Shown here: piece after piece, positions 14,281-23,858 of the stretch | How positions within the stretch are numbered: position 1 is the stretch's first letter | Layout: each line of letters starts with the position of its first letter | Source: a virus | IMG/VR virus record: IMGVR_UViG_3300037852_000102 | Location: 1 to 64,000 of that record | Length of the DNA: 64,000 bases | Reading direction: 5' to 3' (one strand) | Made by a program: the position numbers and the translations under genes | The notes under the pieces: generated by a model | Seen by the model: the letters and a program-made list of their open reading frames with translations, nothing else | Told to the model about the DNA's origin: nothing | The model's database searches: none

Positions 14281-15003
14281 CTACGCCTTGGGAGCCGCCG
14301 CGCTCGGGGTCGCGGGAGATAACGGCGACGGCGGCGATGCCGGAACGCCTGACGCAACCGCCGTGGCCGCCGCGTCCAGATTGGCCAGCATCTTGGCCGC
14401 GCGCGCCCGTATCGCTTCCTCGGCTGCCGGGCTTGTCGGGTCGACGCCGATGGCCTTGAGCGTGTCTGAACCGTGTTCCTTGGCATAGGCTACCGCACTC
14501 GCCATTACCTGATTTTTCACCTCATAGGTGAGTTTGCCCGAGAGGTTCGCCTGCGCGTCGTGCGCCCCGAGCGCAACGCCGTTTTCCACAATCTCCTGAA
14601 ACTTGGCCCGCTGGGCGTCGCTCGTGGTCAGCCCGAGCCGCGCTCGCAATTTCACGTAGAGGTCGACCAACGCCGCTGCAATGAGCGGCATCAGAATCGG
14701 CACCATCCACTCAATGATCGCACCCGCGTAGTCCCCGAACGCCACAGTTTCCTTGGGCGGCGTCGGCTGGGTCACGGTGACCACAGGGGCGGGCGTGGGA
14801 GCGTCGAACGTCGCGGGCGGCTGCTGGATCGTGATGTTCGGCATGGGCACCGGCGGCCCTGCCTGCGCCAGCAGCGGCATGTTGTCGTTCGACCGTGACA
14901 GCACGAGCAATGGCATATTGTCGGGCATCGCCCGGTAATAGTCCGCTGCCATCGCCGACGTGCTCGCGATCACCGCCAGCGCCGCAATCAAAATCCGCTT
15001 CAT
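14281..15003 (-). CDS. Membrane protein, possibly an LLH-type holin
   Basis: 240 residues. Signal-like N-terminus (MKRILIAALAVIASTSAMA), a Pro-rich exported linker, a transmembrane helix (IIEWMVPILMPLIAAALVDLYV), then a helical cytoplasmic part (AKFQEIVENGVALGAHDAQ..., VMASAVAYAKEHGSDTLKAIGV). The helix plus an Ala-rich amphipathic region with YAKEHG-like repeats recalls holins of the phage LL-H superfamily; this is a tentative match. GGGGAG precedes ATG 15003; longer frames reaching 15315 overlap the antisense HNH gene and are not credible. Confidence 0.5.
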   Translation of the reverse strand: MKRILIAALAVIASTSAMAADYYRAMPDNMPLLVLSRSNDNMPLLAQAGPPVPMPNITIQQPPATFDAPTPAPVVTVTQPTPPKETVAFGDYAGAIIEWMVPILMPLIAAALVDLYVKLRARLGLTTSDAQRAKFQEIVENGVALGAHDAQANLSGKLTYEVKNQVMASAVAYAKEHGSDTLKAIGVDPTSPAAEEAIRARAAKMLANLDAAATAVASGVPASPPSPLSPATPSAAAPKA

Positions 15004-15109
15004 GTGATTCGCTCCCCAAATGTCAATCAACGGGTTGTAACGCGGATTGCTGGATTTGTCGCCTGCTATTTGGTATCCGTAATCGGACCAAACAAAGTTG
15101 GTATTTGCC

Positions 15110-15643
15110 ATGATCTTACACAACAAAATATGCCAAGTTTGCAACGTCGCGTTCACTACGATTCGCAAGCGGCAGAAAACTTGCGGCAACAAATGCGGCG
15201 GTGGCCTTGGCGGAAAGGCCCCCAGCAAGCGCACCTGCCCGTGCGGACAGCCAGCTTCTAAAAAAGGGTGGTGCGCGAAGTGTTCCCTTGACCGTAAGCG
15301 ACAAAGCCGCCGCAATTTTTACTACCGCCATCGGGAAAGCATCAAGGACGACCATCGCACGCAGTACGCCACCGACCCAGCCAAACGAGAAATGATTCTC
15401 GCTTACTCAATTAAAAAACGGTTCAATGGATTGCGCGAAGCGCGCCTCAAACTTGATAACTACGCTTGCCAAAAATGCGGTTCCAAAGAAAAGATTCTCG
15501 TTCACCACAAAAAACGGCGCGCCAATCGAAACAAAAAGGACGTAGAAAGCACGATTAACGATCTACTTACTCTATGCCGATCCTGCCATTTCAGACTGCA
15601 CTATGAGGCAGGCCATCTAAAGCCTTCCGCAAAGCGGCTATAG
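15110..15643 (+). CDS. HNH homing-type endonuclease, antisense to late genes
   Basis: 177 residues. CQVC and CGNKCGG, then CPCGQPASKKGWCAKC form N-terminal zinc-binding pairs; a basic central helix follows; the HNH core is CQKCG, VHHKKRR, LLTLCRSCHFRLHYEAGH. It is the only plus-strand gene inside the late block and its last 53 bases overlap the endolysin gene tail to tail. ATG 15110 is chosen over TTG 15098. A/T-richer than its neighbours, as expected of a mobile intron-less homing endonuclease. Such genes drive their own spread between related phages. Confidence 0.85.
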   Translation: MILHNKICQVCNVAFTTIRKRQKTCGNKCGGGLGGKAPSKRTCPCGQPASKKGWCAKCSLDRKRQSRRNFYYRHRESIKDDHRTQYATDPAKREMILAYSIKKRFNGLREARLKLDNYACQKCGSKEKILVHHKKRRANRNKKDVESTINDLLTLCRSCHFRLHYEAGHLKPSAKRL

Positions 15644-16460
15644 TGATTTCGCCACACAATCCGTCCACTTCCAGCCCCTTCCATTTCTGGAACGCCATCA
15701 CGGCCAGCCGGGTGATTCGGTCGTAATTGTTGTTCGCCGGAAGCGGCGGCGTGCAGCCGAGCGCGTTCAATGCGCCGTGGATTTGCACGGTCGACATGGT
15801 GCCACCGCCATGGCCAACCGGCGGCGGGGATGGCGCGGCCACCACCGTGTGAGCCGTTACGGTCGGCAGCGCCCGCCGCAGCGCGAGGTCCGGCGCAAGT
15901 TCGGCAATCGCGAGCATCACCGCGACGCAGCCCAACTGCGTGTCGTAAGCGTTCGGATTCCACACGCCATCGGAGACATACTTGCCGCCGTTGTAGATGT
16001 TCGTTCCCGCCCAATTGTAGCCGGTGTGCTTGCCGTGCGCACGCGGCCCAAATCCGTTGAAGGCTTCCCACTCGTAAACAGCGCGCTCTTGCGTCCAGCC
16101 CTCGGACTGCGCAGCCACCTTGTCCAAACCGTCAATGTGAAACGCCGTCTGCGCCCCCGCCTCGAACGTCGCCCACGGGCCATAGCCGCGTGGCACCAGC
16201 GTTGTCTTGTGGCTCGTACCGATGATCTTTTCGCCGTTGCACAGCGCACACCGGAAATCACCGCTGCACTCCCGCTCGTGAATGCAGGCGTCCGGCACCA
16301 CCAGCACCGTCGTGAGTGTCTGGATTTCCTCGTACCGCGTGCGCGAGGTCAGCAACCGCTTGCCGACCGCCAGCGCCGTGGGCCTGATCGCCGGGAGAAT
16401 GTGCGCGCCCGAAAGCAGCGCGGCGTTTTCCAGTTTTAGAGTTTCGTAAGGATGCTGCAT
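15591..16460 (-). CDS. Endolysin with C-terminal peptidoglycan-binding domain
   Basis: 289 residues. The catalytic part (about 35-195) has HERECSGDF with candidate catalytic glutamates at 62/64, a LCNGE turn, GPWATFEAGAQTAF, YEWEAFNGFGPRAHGKH, YNWAGTNIYNGGKYVSDG, then a hydrophobic helix: the pattern of a lysozyme-like family found in phages and cyanobacteria (muramidase-type). A Pro-rich linker leads to a peptidoglycan-binding repeat (IHGALNALGCTPPLPANNNYDRITRLAVMAFQ..., VDGLCGEITIAALRKAL, quoted in parts). No signal peptide, so export needs a holin. The 3' end overlaps an antisense HNH gene. Confidence 0.75.
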   Translation of the reverse strand: MQHPYETLKLENAALLSGAHILPAIRPTALAVGKRLLTSRTRYEEIQTLTTVLVVPDACIHERECSGDFRCALCNGEKIIGTSHKTTLVPRGYGPWATFEAGAQTAFHIDGLDKVAAQSEGWTQERAVYEWEAFNGFGPRAHGKHTGYNWAGTNIYNGGKYVSDGVWNPNAYDTQLGCVAVMLAIAELAPDLALRRALPTVTAHTVVAAPSPPPVGHGGGTMSTVQIHGALNALGCTPPLPANNNYDRITRLAVMAFQKWKGLEVDGLCGEITIAALRKALDGLPHSAV

Positions 16461-16469
16461 GGCCGACTC

Positions 16470-17600
16470 CTATGGATCGATGATGATTCCTGCTGGCGCG
16501 GCGATCCCGCCGTACTTGCGGAAGCCGCTGGAGTTCTGCGTGATGCCGTCGAACACGCCGGGCGAGGACTGCGGTCCGAACTCGTTCTTGATGAACTGCG
16601 ACGGGAAGTTTGGGTCCAGCACGCCGCCGCCCACATCGTAGCCGTAGCACGTCGCCGTCGTCAGAGTCGATCCGTTCGCCGTCTTGTGCTGGTTGCGCTC
16701 CGCGATCAGGTTCCAGCACTCTCCGCCGGAGATGTTGACGTGAACGAACGACGGCATGAACGTGCCGCCGGACGCCTGCGCGAGCGGGTGCGCGGTGTTC
16801 CAGTCGCTGCTGCTGTACATCTGGGAGAGGAAACGATTCCGCTCCCAGCGCCAGTTGCGGCTGCGGACGACGCTCATGCCCCAGCCCCAATTGTCCTGTA
16901 TCTCGTTCATCTCGATGCGGCCCATCTGCGGCGGCCCTTCCACCGTGTCGATCATGATGCCGCCGACGCCGTTGTACGAGAACACGTTGTTGATGATCTC
17001 GCACTGGCCGGTGGTGAGCCGCAGGCCGATGCCGTGGTTCTGGATCGACTGCGAGTAGGCAATCTTGAGACCGGCGGGACTCTGGCCAGCGCCGAAGTCC
17101 ATGCCGTTGCCGTAGCACTGCTGGACGTAGCAGTGCTCGATGTCGAGGCCGTAGCACTGGTATACGTCGCTGAGCGACGGATTGATGTCCGGCCGCCACG
17201 GCGTCATGATCCCGCTCTGGAAACCGTTCGGGAGCCAGACGCGCTTGAGGGAGGCGAAGAACGCGGCCGTCAGGCTGATCCCGTTCAGCGACCGACCGGG
17301 AGCCGGACGCAGCACCACGTCCTGAATCAGGTGGCCGAGGCTATACCTACCGGAGCCCGCCGTGTCGTTCTGGATCAGCGCGCGGTTCATGCCGCCATCG
17401 CTGTCGAAGTCGCCGATCAATGTGGTGCGGAAACCCGGTGCCCCGATCAGCGCGCCGCCGCTGTCGGTCGAGGTCGCGGCAACCACGCCGACCGGAGCGG
17501 TCACGCGGATCGTTCCGGCAGGCAGCGGCGTCCCGCTGCGGTAGGCGTCGTTCACTGGCCCGGTCTGGTCGAGAACTCCGCCGTCTGCGATGACCGTCAT
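16470..17600 (-). CDS. Beta-helix tail spike (pectate-lyase-like fold)
   Basis: 376 residues. Repeated short strands with Asn/Gly turns (ISGGECWNLIAERNQHK, GIGLRLTTGQCEIINNVF, GRIEMNEIQDNWGWGMSVV) indicate a right-handed parallel beta-helix, as in phage tail spikes and polysaccharide depolymerases. It follows the long fibre gene after 3 bases and precedes the endolysin. Probably recognises or degrades a host surface polysaccharide. Catalytic residues cannot be named from sequence alone. Confidence 0.7.
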   Translation of the reverse strand: MTVIADGGVLDQTGPVNDAYRSGTPLPAGTIRVTAPVGVVAATSTDSGGALIGAPGFRTTLIGDFDSDGGMNRALIQNDTAGSGRYSLGHLIQDVVLRPAPGRSLNGISLTAAFFASLKRVWLPNGFQSGIMTPWRPDINPSLSDVYQCYGLDIEHCYVQQCYGNGMDFGAGQSPAGLKIAYSQSIQNHGIGLRLTTGQCEIINNVFSYNGVGGIMIDTVEGPPQMGRIEMNEIQDNWGWGMSVVRSRNWRWERNRFLSQMYSSSDWNTAHPLAQASGGTFMPSFVHVNISGGECWNLIAERNQHKTANGSTLTTATCYGYDVGGGVLDPNFPSQFIKNEFGPQSSPGVFDGITQNSSGFRKYGGIAAPAGIIIDP

Positions 17601-17603
17601 CGT

Positions 17604-20573
17604 CTACCCCGTTCTTTCAAATGCAAAAGCCGCGAAATTATCGTTGCTCGGTTCAAGGCTCGCCGTACTGCCGCAAACCCAATTGATCGTGTCACCTGTC
17701 AGCGACGAACCGCCAATGGTAAGTTGTGTTGTTGAGGCTGTCACGGTCAAAGACGCGATAGCCGTTCCCGATGATGCCACGCAACGCGGTGCAGCGCCCC
17801 ACGTCTTGCCGAAGTTGATGACGCAGGAAGTAAGAACGCCGGTGCCAGCGATGACGGTGCCGAAGTTGTCCCCGCCGGAAACGGTCGGCGAGGTACCGCA
17901 GCTTGAGACTGCTGGCGTGGTTCCGGTTCCTGCCAGCAAGTGAGTATTTGCCAAGATGGCACCAATGCCGGGATCGCCCACCGATGCGCCGACGCCAAAT
18001 CCGCCGCTCGCAAATACCGTAGCTGCCGTCGTGAGGTTATTGTGCGTTCCGGAAGGAGTTGTCTTGAACGCAATGAAGGCGCTGCTGTCCGTGCCGCTTT
18101 GCGTGTTGAGCGTGTTGTAGGTGATGAAGGCATTTGAGATGTAGCTCGTGCCGTCATAGGCCTGTCCGCCGAAACCAGCATATTCTTTACTACCGCTGCC
18201 TGCGGTTGGCGCTGCCGCTGTACCTTGGGCGTAGCGGAGGAAGTTAATGATTTCTCCCGACCCGAACATATCGATGGTTATGCCGGGCAGCCCCGATCCA
18301 GTAGCACCGACTAAATGTAGCTGTTGGCCTGAATTTGCGGCAACTGCAGTCGCCGCAGAATTACTGTTGATAGTGAGCAACGCGTCGGGAGTGACGTTGG
18401 CTCCGATTTCCCAAAGCTGCCCGGTCGAGATGCTGCCAGCGAAGGTCGAGCCGTTGCTCTGGAACGTCAGCGCGCCCGATGCGGTGTGGATCGGTGACGA
18501 GATCGACGTTGAGGCCGTGATCGCGGTTCCGGCGATAGTCCCGCCGCCCGTGATGTTGTTGCCCCCCATCGCGATGGCACCGCCAGCGGTGAAAGCATTG
18601 ATCGTAGTCGGCGATATCGTTCCGAACGTCTGCGTCCCGGTGAAGGTCTGCGCTGCGTCGGTTCGTGCAATCGTGGCGCTAGTCGTCGGGAACGTCATCG
18701 TGGTGGTGTCGGTGCCGGCCAGCGTGATCGAGTTGTTGAAGGTCAGGGTCTTTCCAGCAGCGCCGGTCAGCGTGTAGGTGCCAGTTGTGAACGTATTGCC
18801 GTTGATGGTAGTCGATGAGAGAGCTGCTAGACCATTGATGCTGTTGCTATTGCCGACGATGCTGCCGCCGAGGGTAAATCCGTTTATGGTCGTTGCCGCC
18901 AGCGTCGCAACCGTGGTCGTGCCGGCGATAGACTGCCCGCCAGCGGTTGTGACGCACGTCGGGCACGCGATGGTGCCAGTGGTCGTGATTGTGCCGCCCG
19001 TAATTGGGCCAGTGGTCGCGATACTGGTGACGCCGGTGCCGGGGGGCGTGACCCATGTTCCATCGCCACGCCAATATGTAGATGACGATGCTGACGTTCC
19101 ACTGTTGAGATTCGCAACCGGTAGATTTCCAACGACGCCGCCGTTGACGTTGCCAGCCGCGAGATTGACCGCCGACATGTTCGCGCCGGGGATCATGCCA
19201 GTCCACGTCACGTTCGACGCGGAGATCGTGACGCCGGTTGAGAGCGTGCCGCTCGATGGCGTTCCCAGCGCGGGCGTCGTCAGCACCATGTTGACCGCCG
19301 CAATTCCACTCGGCAGCGTTGTCGAGGCTTGCAAGACGCCGCCGGAGCTGAATGACACGACCGAACTATTCACCGCCGCGAGCGCGCCCAGCGTGCCGCC
19401 TGAGGTCGCATTGTAGAGAATGCCGGGGCCGCCAGAGACCGTCGTGCTGCCGACCGTCACGCTTGAGGCCGCCGCCGTGATCGTCTTGGTGTCGCCGAGG
19501 TTGACCGTCGTGCCATTCAGGACGAATGACGAGTTGACCAACCCGGCGTTGCCGAGCTGCGCATACTGCGGACATGCCGTGCTCTGCGAAACGAGGGCCA
19601 GCCCCGACGAACCTGCGCTGGTCGGCACGGTGTTCATCGCGCTCGTGCCAGCGCCGCACAGCAGGTAACCCGTCGTCAGCGAGGCTAGCCCTGAGCCGCC
19701 GCTCGGCACGCCAAGCGGGGCCAGAGGAAGAGAGAGCACGCCAGCGCCGGTTAGCTGCATCCCGTTGACGAGCGCGTTCTGCGCGGACCCGCTCGAACCG
19801 GCTGGCGCGATCTGGAATATGATGCCCCCACCCGCTCCGGTGCCGGTGCCCTGAGACCCCGCGATGATCCGATTCGCACCTGCCGTGTTCGACGTTCCCG
19901 CAATGACATTCTGCACGATGCTGGTTTGTGCTACCGGCGCGGCGGCATCCGGCGCTCCGAACCGTAGTGTTCCGGCGCTGACCCGCTCAATAAACGTGTC
20001 ACGGTTCGCGTTGCCCGGACCAAAGGCCACGCTCGGAATGTCGGTTGCGTTCATGCCGACGCGAACGCGCGCCACCGTATCGCCAGCAATTTGCGCGTAC
20101 CAGCCGGGCGACGAAGCCGACGCCCCCTGATTGGTCTGCTGCGCTAGGAATGTGTTGGCGACGGTGAAATCAAAACTGATCGTAGCAACGCCGCCCGAAA
20201 AATTCGCGAGGATCGGCGACGTGCCGATAAGTGACGCGCTCGAAATCGTCGGCGTGTAGGTGTGCGCCGTGCGGTCCAGAAACCCGCTCACAACGTATTG
20301 CGTGCCGTCGAACATCGAAATCGGCGACGGGTTCACACCCGTCTGAGCCCACATCGAAAACGTGACCGGAGACGGCGGCTGCGTGGTCCCCGCGAACATC
20401 GACAGGATATTATTGATGTCGGTCGCCGCCGCAGCGAAGTTGCCGCGGATCGGCGCGGACGCTGTCGGCGATCCCTGCGCAGGAATAGCCGGATTGATCG
20501 TGCTGCCGCCCGCGAGCGCCGACCCGATGGAAACCAAAAGCGCAACGACCGCGCCAAAAACCCGATTCATCAT
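17604..20573 (-). CDS. Long tail fibre protein
   Basis: 989 residues. The N-terminus has a hydrophobic signal-like helix ([20 protein letters not shown]), unusual for a virion protein but seen in some rhizobial phage fibres. The body is Thr/Ser/Gly/Ala-rich with repeated motifs ([46 protein letters not shown]) typical of long beta-structured fibres, and the C-terminal 200 residues are less repetitive, probably the receptor-binding tip. ATG 20573 follows GGGAACGA; a TTG five codons earlier is possible. Confidence 0.75.
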   Translation of the reverse strand: MMNRVFGAVVALLVSIGSALAGGSTINPAIPAQGSPTASAPIRGNFAAAATDINNILSMFAGTTQPPSPVTFSMWAQTGVNPSPISMFDGTQYVVSGFLDRTAHTYTPTISSASLIGTSPILANFSGGVATISFDFTVANTFLAQQTNQGASASSPGWYAQIAGDTVARVRVGMNATDIPSVAFGPGNANRDTFIERVSAGTLRFGAPDAAAPVAQTSIVQNVIAGTSNTAGANRIIAGSQGTGTGAGGGIIFQIAPAGSSGSAQNALVNGMQLTGAGVLSLPLAPLGVPSGGSGLASLTTGYLLCGAGTSAMNTVPTSAGSSGLALVSQSTACPQYAQLGNAGLVNSSFVLNGTTVNLGDTKTITAAASSVTVGSTTVSGGPGILYNATSGGTLGALAAVNSSVVSFSSGGVLQASTTLPSGIAAVNMVLTTPALGTPSSGTLSTGVTISASNVTWTGMIPGANMSAVNLAAGNVNGGVVGNLPVANLNSGTSASSSTYWRGDGTWVTPPGTGVTSIATTGPITGGTITTTGTIACPTCVTTAGGQSIAGTTTVATLAATTINGFTLGGSIVGNSNSINGLAALSSTTINGNTFTTGTYTLTGAAGKTLTFNNSITLAGTDTTTMTFPTTSATIARTDAAQTFTGTQTFGTISPTTINAFTAGGAIAMGGNNITGGGTIAGTAITASTSISSPIHTASGALTFQSNGSTFAGSISTGQLWEIGANVTPDALLTINSNSAATAVAANSGQQLHLVGATGSGLPGITIDMFGSGEIINFLRYAQGTAAAPTAGSGSKEYAGFGGQAYDGTSYISNAFITYNTLNTQSGTDSSAFIAFKTTPSGTHNNLTTAATVFASGGFGVGASVGDPGIGAILANTHLLAGTGTTPAVSSCGTSPTVSGGDNFGTVIAGTGVLTSCVINFGKTWGAAPRCVASSGTAIASLTVTASTTQLTIGGSSLTGDTINWVCGSTASLEPSNDNFAAFAFERTG

Positions 20574-20618
20574 TTCATTCGTTCCCAAAAAGTCACCCGG
20601 CTTTTAGGGGTCGAAAGT

Positions 20619-23009
20619 CTAGAACAGCCTGCGCCTTGGATCGCGCCAGCCTTGAGTATAGATGCTAATGGGGATGCCCGCTGCACTGGCACGTACCCCG
20701 ATTTGGGCTGCCGTATTTGTGACCCGAGAAAAATCGCCAGCCGCCGCGCCGTTGGCAGTTGTTTGGATCAAGTCTCCGGGAGAACCTACATTCGTCACGG
20801 CAACATCATTTTGATATAGCGACGTGAACAGTATGCCAGCAAAGCCGCCCGGGCTGTTGATCGCGGCTTGGAAATGCGCGGTGACGGCGACGCCATTGGG
20901 GACTCCCGTCAGGACTTGCGAAATCCGAGACGTTCCGACTGTAACGTTATTGTTGGCCGCTGCTGCCAAAATGAACTCATCACCAATTTGAAGCATCGAC
21001 AAGATGTTGGCGGACCCATCGGTGAGGAACGAGCCGAGGCACTGCTTGGTAGTGAAGCTGGCAGGCAGCGTCGGCGTTGGATACGACTGCGACGCCAGAA
21101 TGTCGAACCCGTCCACCAGCGCAGTTGTCGCCGGAGCGCCGGACGACACGTTGCCGCCAGCGTTCGACCAAGTGATGCTGTTGGTGGTGACCGCAGTAGC
21201 GATCTGGAATCCGTCGAACCCGCCGCCGAACCCCTGTGTGCGGAACTGACTTCCGACGCCCAGCCCGTGATTGGCAATCGTCATGCTCGCGACGTTCGAG
21301 GCGCGCGACACCGCCGTGGGCACCATCCCGGTCTTACCGATCAGGTAGATGTGCCACGTCTGATTCGGTCCCTTGGTCGAAGCATCGCACGCGCCGTTGT
21401 TCGTACCGCCCGCCCACGATTGATCGAGTCGCTTGGTCATCCCGGCGAGGATCATTTGCAGATTGGTGAGATTCTGATCGTCGCGAACGCTGCCGGTCGT
21501 CACGTTGAACGCATAGGTGGGATTCGTCGCGTCGTTTTGAATGCGCAGATTGTCGACGGGCTGAATCGAGCAATAGGGGAACGGCGCACCGGCCACGCTC
21601 AACATCTGCGGCGTGATCGTCGCAGGCTGCACGGTGAGCGCGCCCGTGCCATCGGTGCCAAGCGTCAACCCGTTGTTGGTAGTGAGGTTGCCAGCGCCGT
21701 CATTCTTGAGGAACGCGCCGATGTTCATGGTGGCGAGTTGCCCAAGCTGGGCGCTCTGGATCAGGTACACCGTGCCGGTCCAGATCACGGAGACGAACTC
21801 GCCTACCGTGAGTTCGCCGCCGGTCAGCGGCACAGGGCCGGTTTTGTTGATCGCCGACACGCCAGTGCCGTCCACGTTGAGCGTGGTGGCTCCCGTGTTA
21901 GGTCCGGGGCCAACCGTAAACGTGACGATCTGGCCGGGTGTCTTGGCAAAACCAGCCGGAGTCGTGGTGGCGACCACCTGCGCATTTGCCGCCCCCGTGG
22001 ACGTGCCGCCCGCGAACTGCGACGTGCTCGCGCCCACAACCGAAGTCCACACCGCCGTCGATGTCGTGCCCGTGGTGGTGCAGATGTAAAGCAGCTTGTT
22101 CGTGGTGTCCCAGCACTGATCTGGCGCACCGTTGACGTTGGCATTACCGGCCACGTTGCCGTTCGGATTGCCTGCATTTTGCCTGATGGCACTGATTCCG
22201 CCGGTCGTGTTCGACGCTGGCATGTTGGTGAGCGGCAGTTGATTCTTGACCTCGGCGGTGAGGTCGATCTGCGGCGCTTGGCCCGCGATGCCCTTGTGGT
22301 GCTGATTGAGCAGGCCAGCGATGAACGGTGCGCCCGGATAGTTCGACGGCACGTTGCTGCCGACCGATGGTCCCGCGACCAAAATCTGGCCCGACGTGAT
22401 CTGCGTTTGCCCGAACGTCAGATCGACAAGATACATCGGAACCCAGCCGGTGGTCGGCGTCGGCGGCACCTCGCTGCCGGTCGTGGCAACCGATCCATAG
22501 AGCACCTGAATCGCAACGGTCCCGAGCCGCACGGTCGGCTGTATCTGGCCGTCGTTGTTCGGGCCTTGGAACGGCTGCGATGGATTGGTGGAATTGTAAT
22601 AGAGCAAGAGGCCGCCGGTCGGATCGCCGGTCGCAACCTGATCGACCTGTGCGAACTGCGCTTGCACCAGCGCCCAGCGGCTCTGCCCGCCCGCCAGCCC
22701 CGAGGTTGTCAACGCCACCTGCTGAGTCGCCGCGAGGCCCTGCTGCTGAATGATCTGCGTATCCGACGCCAGCGCGCCGTAAGACGTGGAATCCACCGCC
22801 GACTGCTGATAGATGCTGCCCGCCGCTAGGTTGATGGTCAGCGTGGCGGGTGAGGTCGGCGTGGCACCGAAACCAGCGAGTTGCGCGCCAATCGTGCCGG
22901 AAAGGTCTTGCTCCAATTGGCACAGCGCGATCAGCGCATCGCGCAGACCCCACAGGATGTCGAACGTGCGACCCTGTTCCTCGGAGTATAGAATCGGTCG
23001 GTCGACCAT
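20619..23009 (-). CDS. Tail fibre / collar protein
   Basis: 796 residues. The N-terminal ~120 residues (YSEEQGRTFDILWGLRDALIAL) look like a baseplate attachment region; the middle contains QHHKGIAGQAPQIDLTAEV, common in phage tail proteins that join fibres to the baseplate, and the rest is Gly/Thr/Asn-rich beta structure. It lies directly after the gpI-like baseplate gene, the usual place for fibre genes of P2/Mu-type tails. Confidence 0.7.
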   Translation of the reverse strand: MVDRPILYSEEQGRTFDILWGLRDALIALCQLEQDLSGTIGAQLAGFGATPTSPATLTINLAAGSIYQQSAVDSTSYGALASDTQIIQQQGLAATQQVALTTSGLAGGQSRWALVQAQFAQVDQVATGDPTGGLLLYYNSTNPSQPFQGPNNDGQIQPTVRLGTVAIQVLYGSVATTGSEVPPTPTTGWVPMYLVDLTFGQTQITSGQILVAGPSVGSNVPSNYPGAPFIAGLLNQHHKGIAGQAPQIDLTAEVKNQLPLTNMPASNTTGGISAIRQNAGNPNGNVAGNANVNGAPDQCWDTTNKLLYICTTTGTTSTAVWTSVVGASTSQFAGGTSTGAANAQVVATTTPAGFAKTPGQIVTFTVGPGPNTGATTLNVDGTGVSAINKTGPVPLTGGELTVGEFVSVIWTGTVYLIQSAQLGQLATMNIGAFLKNDGAGNLTTNNGLTLGTDGTGALTVQPATITPQMLSVAGAPFPYCSIQPVDNLRIQNDATNPTYAFNVTTGSVRDDQNLTNLQMILAGMTKRLDQSWAGGTNNGACDASTKGPNQTWHIYLIGKTGMVPTAVSRASNVASMTIANHGLGVGSQFRTQGFGGGFDGFQIATAVTTNSITWSNAGGNVSSGAPATTALVDGFDILASQSYPTPTLPASFTTKQCLGSFLTDGSANILSMLQIGDEFILAAAANNNVTVGTSRISQVLTGVPNGVAVTAHFQAAINSPGGFAGILFTSLYQNDVAVTNVGSPGDLIQTTANGAAAGDFSRVTNTAAQIGVRASAAGIPISIYTQGWRDPRRRLF

Positions 23010-23063
23010 GCGCGCCCCCTACGTCCCTCTAGATCAAATACCCTACCCGGCAGCGAAACGCTA

Positions 23064-23855
23064 CTAGCTCCACGACAACCCAGCCTGATCCCAGTTTTGG
23101 CCGCTATCCCAGCTTGGCGCAGGCGCAGGCACGAACTTGACCCACGCAATCGTCCCCTCACACTTGGTCTGATTGATCGCGTTATACACGACCTGCGGCC
23201 CAAGCGTTACCGATGGTTCAAGGTCGATCAGTGACGAGCCCGGGCTATCCCAAAAGAAAATCGAATCGTAGCACGGCACCGGATTCCCATTGAGCAGCGC
23301 GGGCGTGGGCAACACGCACTCCAAAAAACCCTGATAGGCGAGATTGCGTTGCGCTGGAATCGCCGATCCGGTCCAGCGGAACGGCGTGCGCGCGTTGTCC
23401 ACGTCCCAGTAGAAATGCCCCCATGCGCCCGTGTCGGCGGGCCGCCATGGTTCGATGATCCGCGGCGCGTAGCCGGTCACGGCCTCCACAGCGGCGCTGA
23501 TCGCGGCTCGGGTCGCGCGCGGCTGCAGCATCGCCGCGGTCAGCCGCACACGATACGACGCATCCGATTCGCCCGGATTGCGCGGCACCGCGTAAAGCCC
23601 GCTACCGAAATAATCCAGCGAGGCGAGGTCCAGCGCGCCGTTGATCGCCGTCTGGATTCGGGTCGCGGCCAGCGAATAGATCAGCCCGCCGTTCTCGAAT
23701 GACAGGCCGCCGCCGATCATCCCCATGACGGCATAGAGCACGCCGCCCGGCGATTTGGCTTCCGGCGACGACCACCCCGGCGGGAACAGCGCCGCCATCC
23801 GATTTGCGTAATCGGTGGCCGATAGCGGCGGGATGGTGGTGGGAAGCGTGCCCAT
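23064..23855 (-). CDS. Baseplate wedge protein, gpI/YmfQ-like position
   Basis: 263 residues. N-terminal segment with YANRMAALFPPGWSSPEA (PPG-x-W motif often seen in YmfQ/DUF2313-type tail proteins), ALDLASLDYFGSGLYAVPR and SYRVRLTAAMLQPRATRAAI, then a Trp-rich C-terminal half. Gene order J, this gene, fibre matches gpJ-gpI-gpH of P2 and gp47-gp48 of Mu. Likely links baseplate to tail fibres. Confidence 0.65.
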   Translation of the reverse strand: MGTLPTTIPPLSATDYANRMAALFPPGWSSPEAKSPGGVLYAVMGMIGGGLSFENGGLIYSLAATRIQTAINGALDLASLDYFGSGLYAVPRNPGESDASYRVRLTAAMLQPRATRAAISAAVEAVTGYAPRIIEPWRPADTGAWGHFYWDVDNARTPFRWTGSAIPAQRNLAYQGFLECVLPTPALLNGNPVPCYDSIFFWDSPGSSLIDLEPSVTLGPQVVYNAINQTKCEGTIAWVKFVPAPAPSWDSGQNWDQAGLSWS

Positions 23856-23858
23856 CGG

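Noticed and set aside
20868-22829. Plus-strand frame of 653 codons
   Set aside because: Mirror of the 796-residue tail fibre gene; Arg/His-rich composition is typical of a shadow frame in GC-rich DNA.
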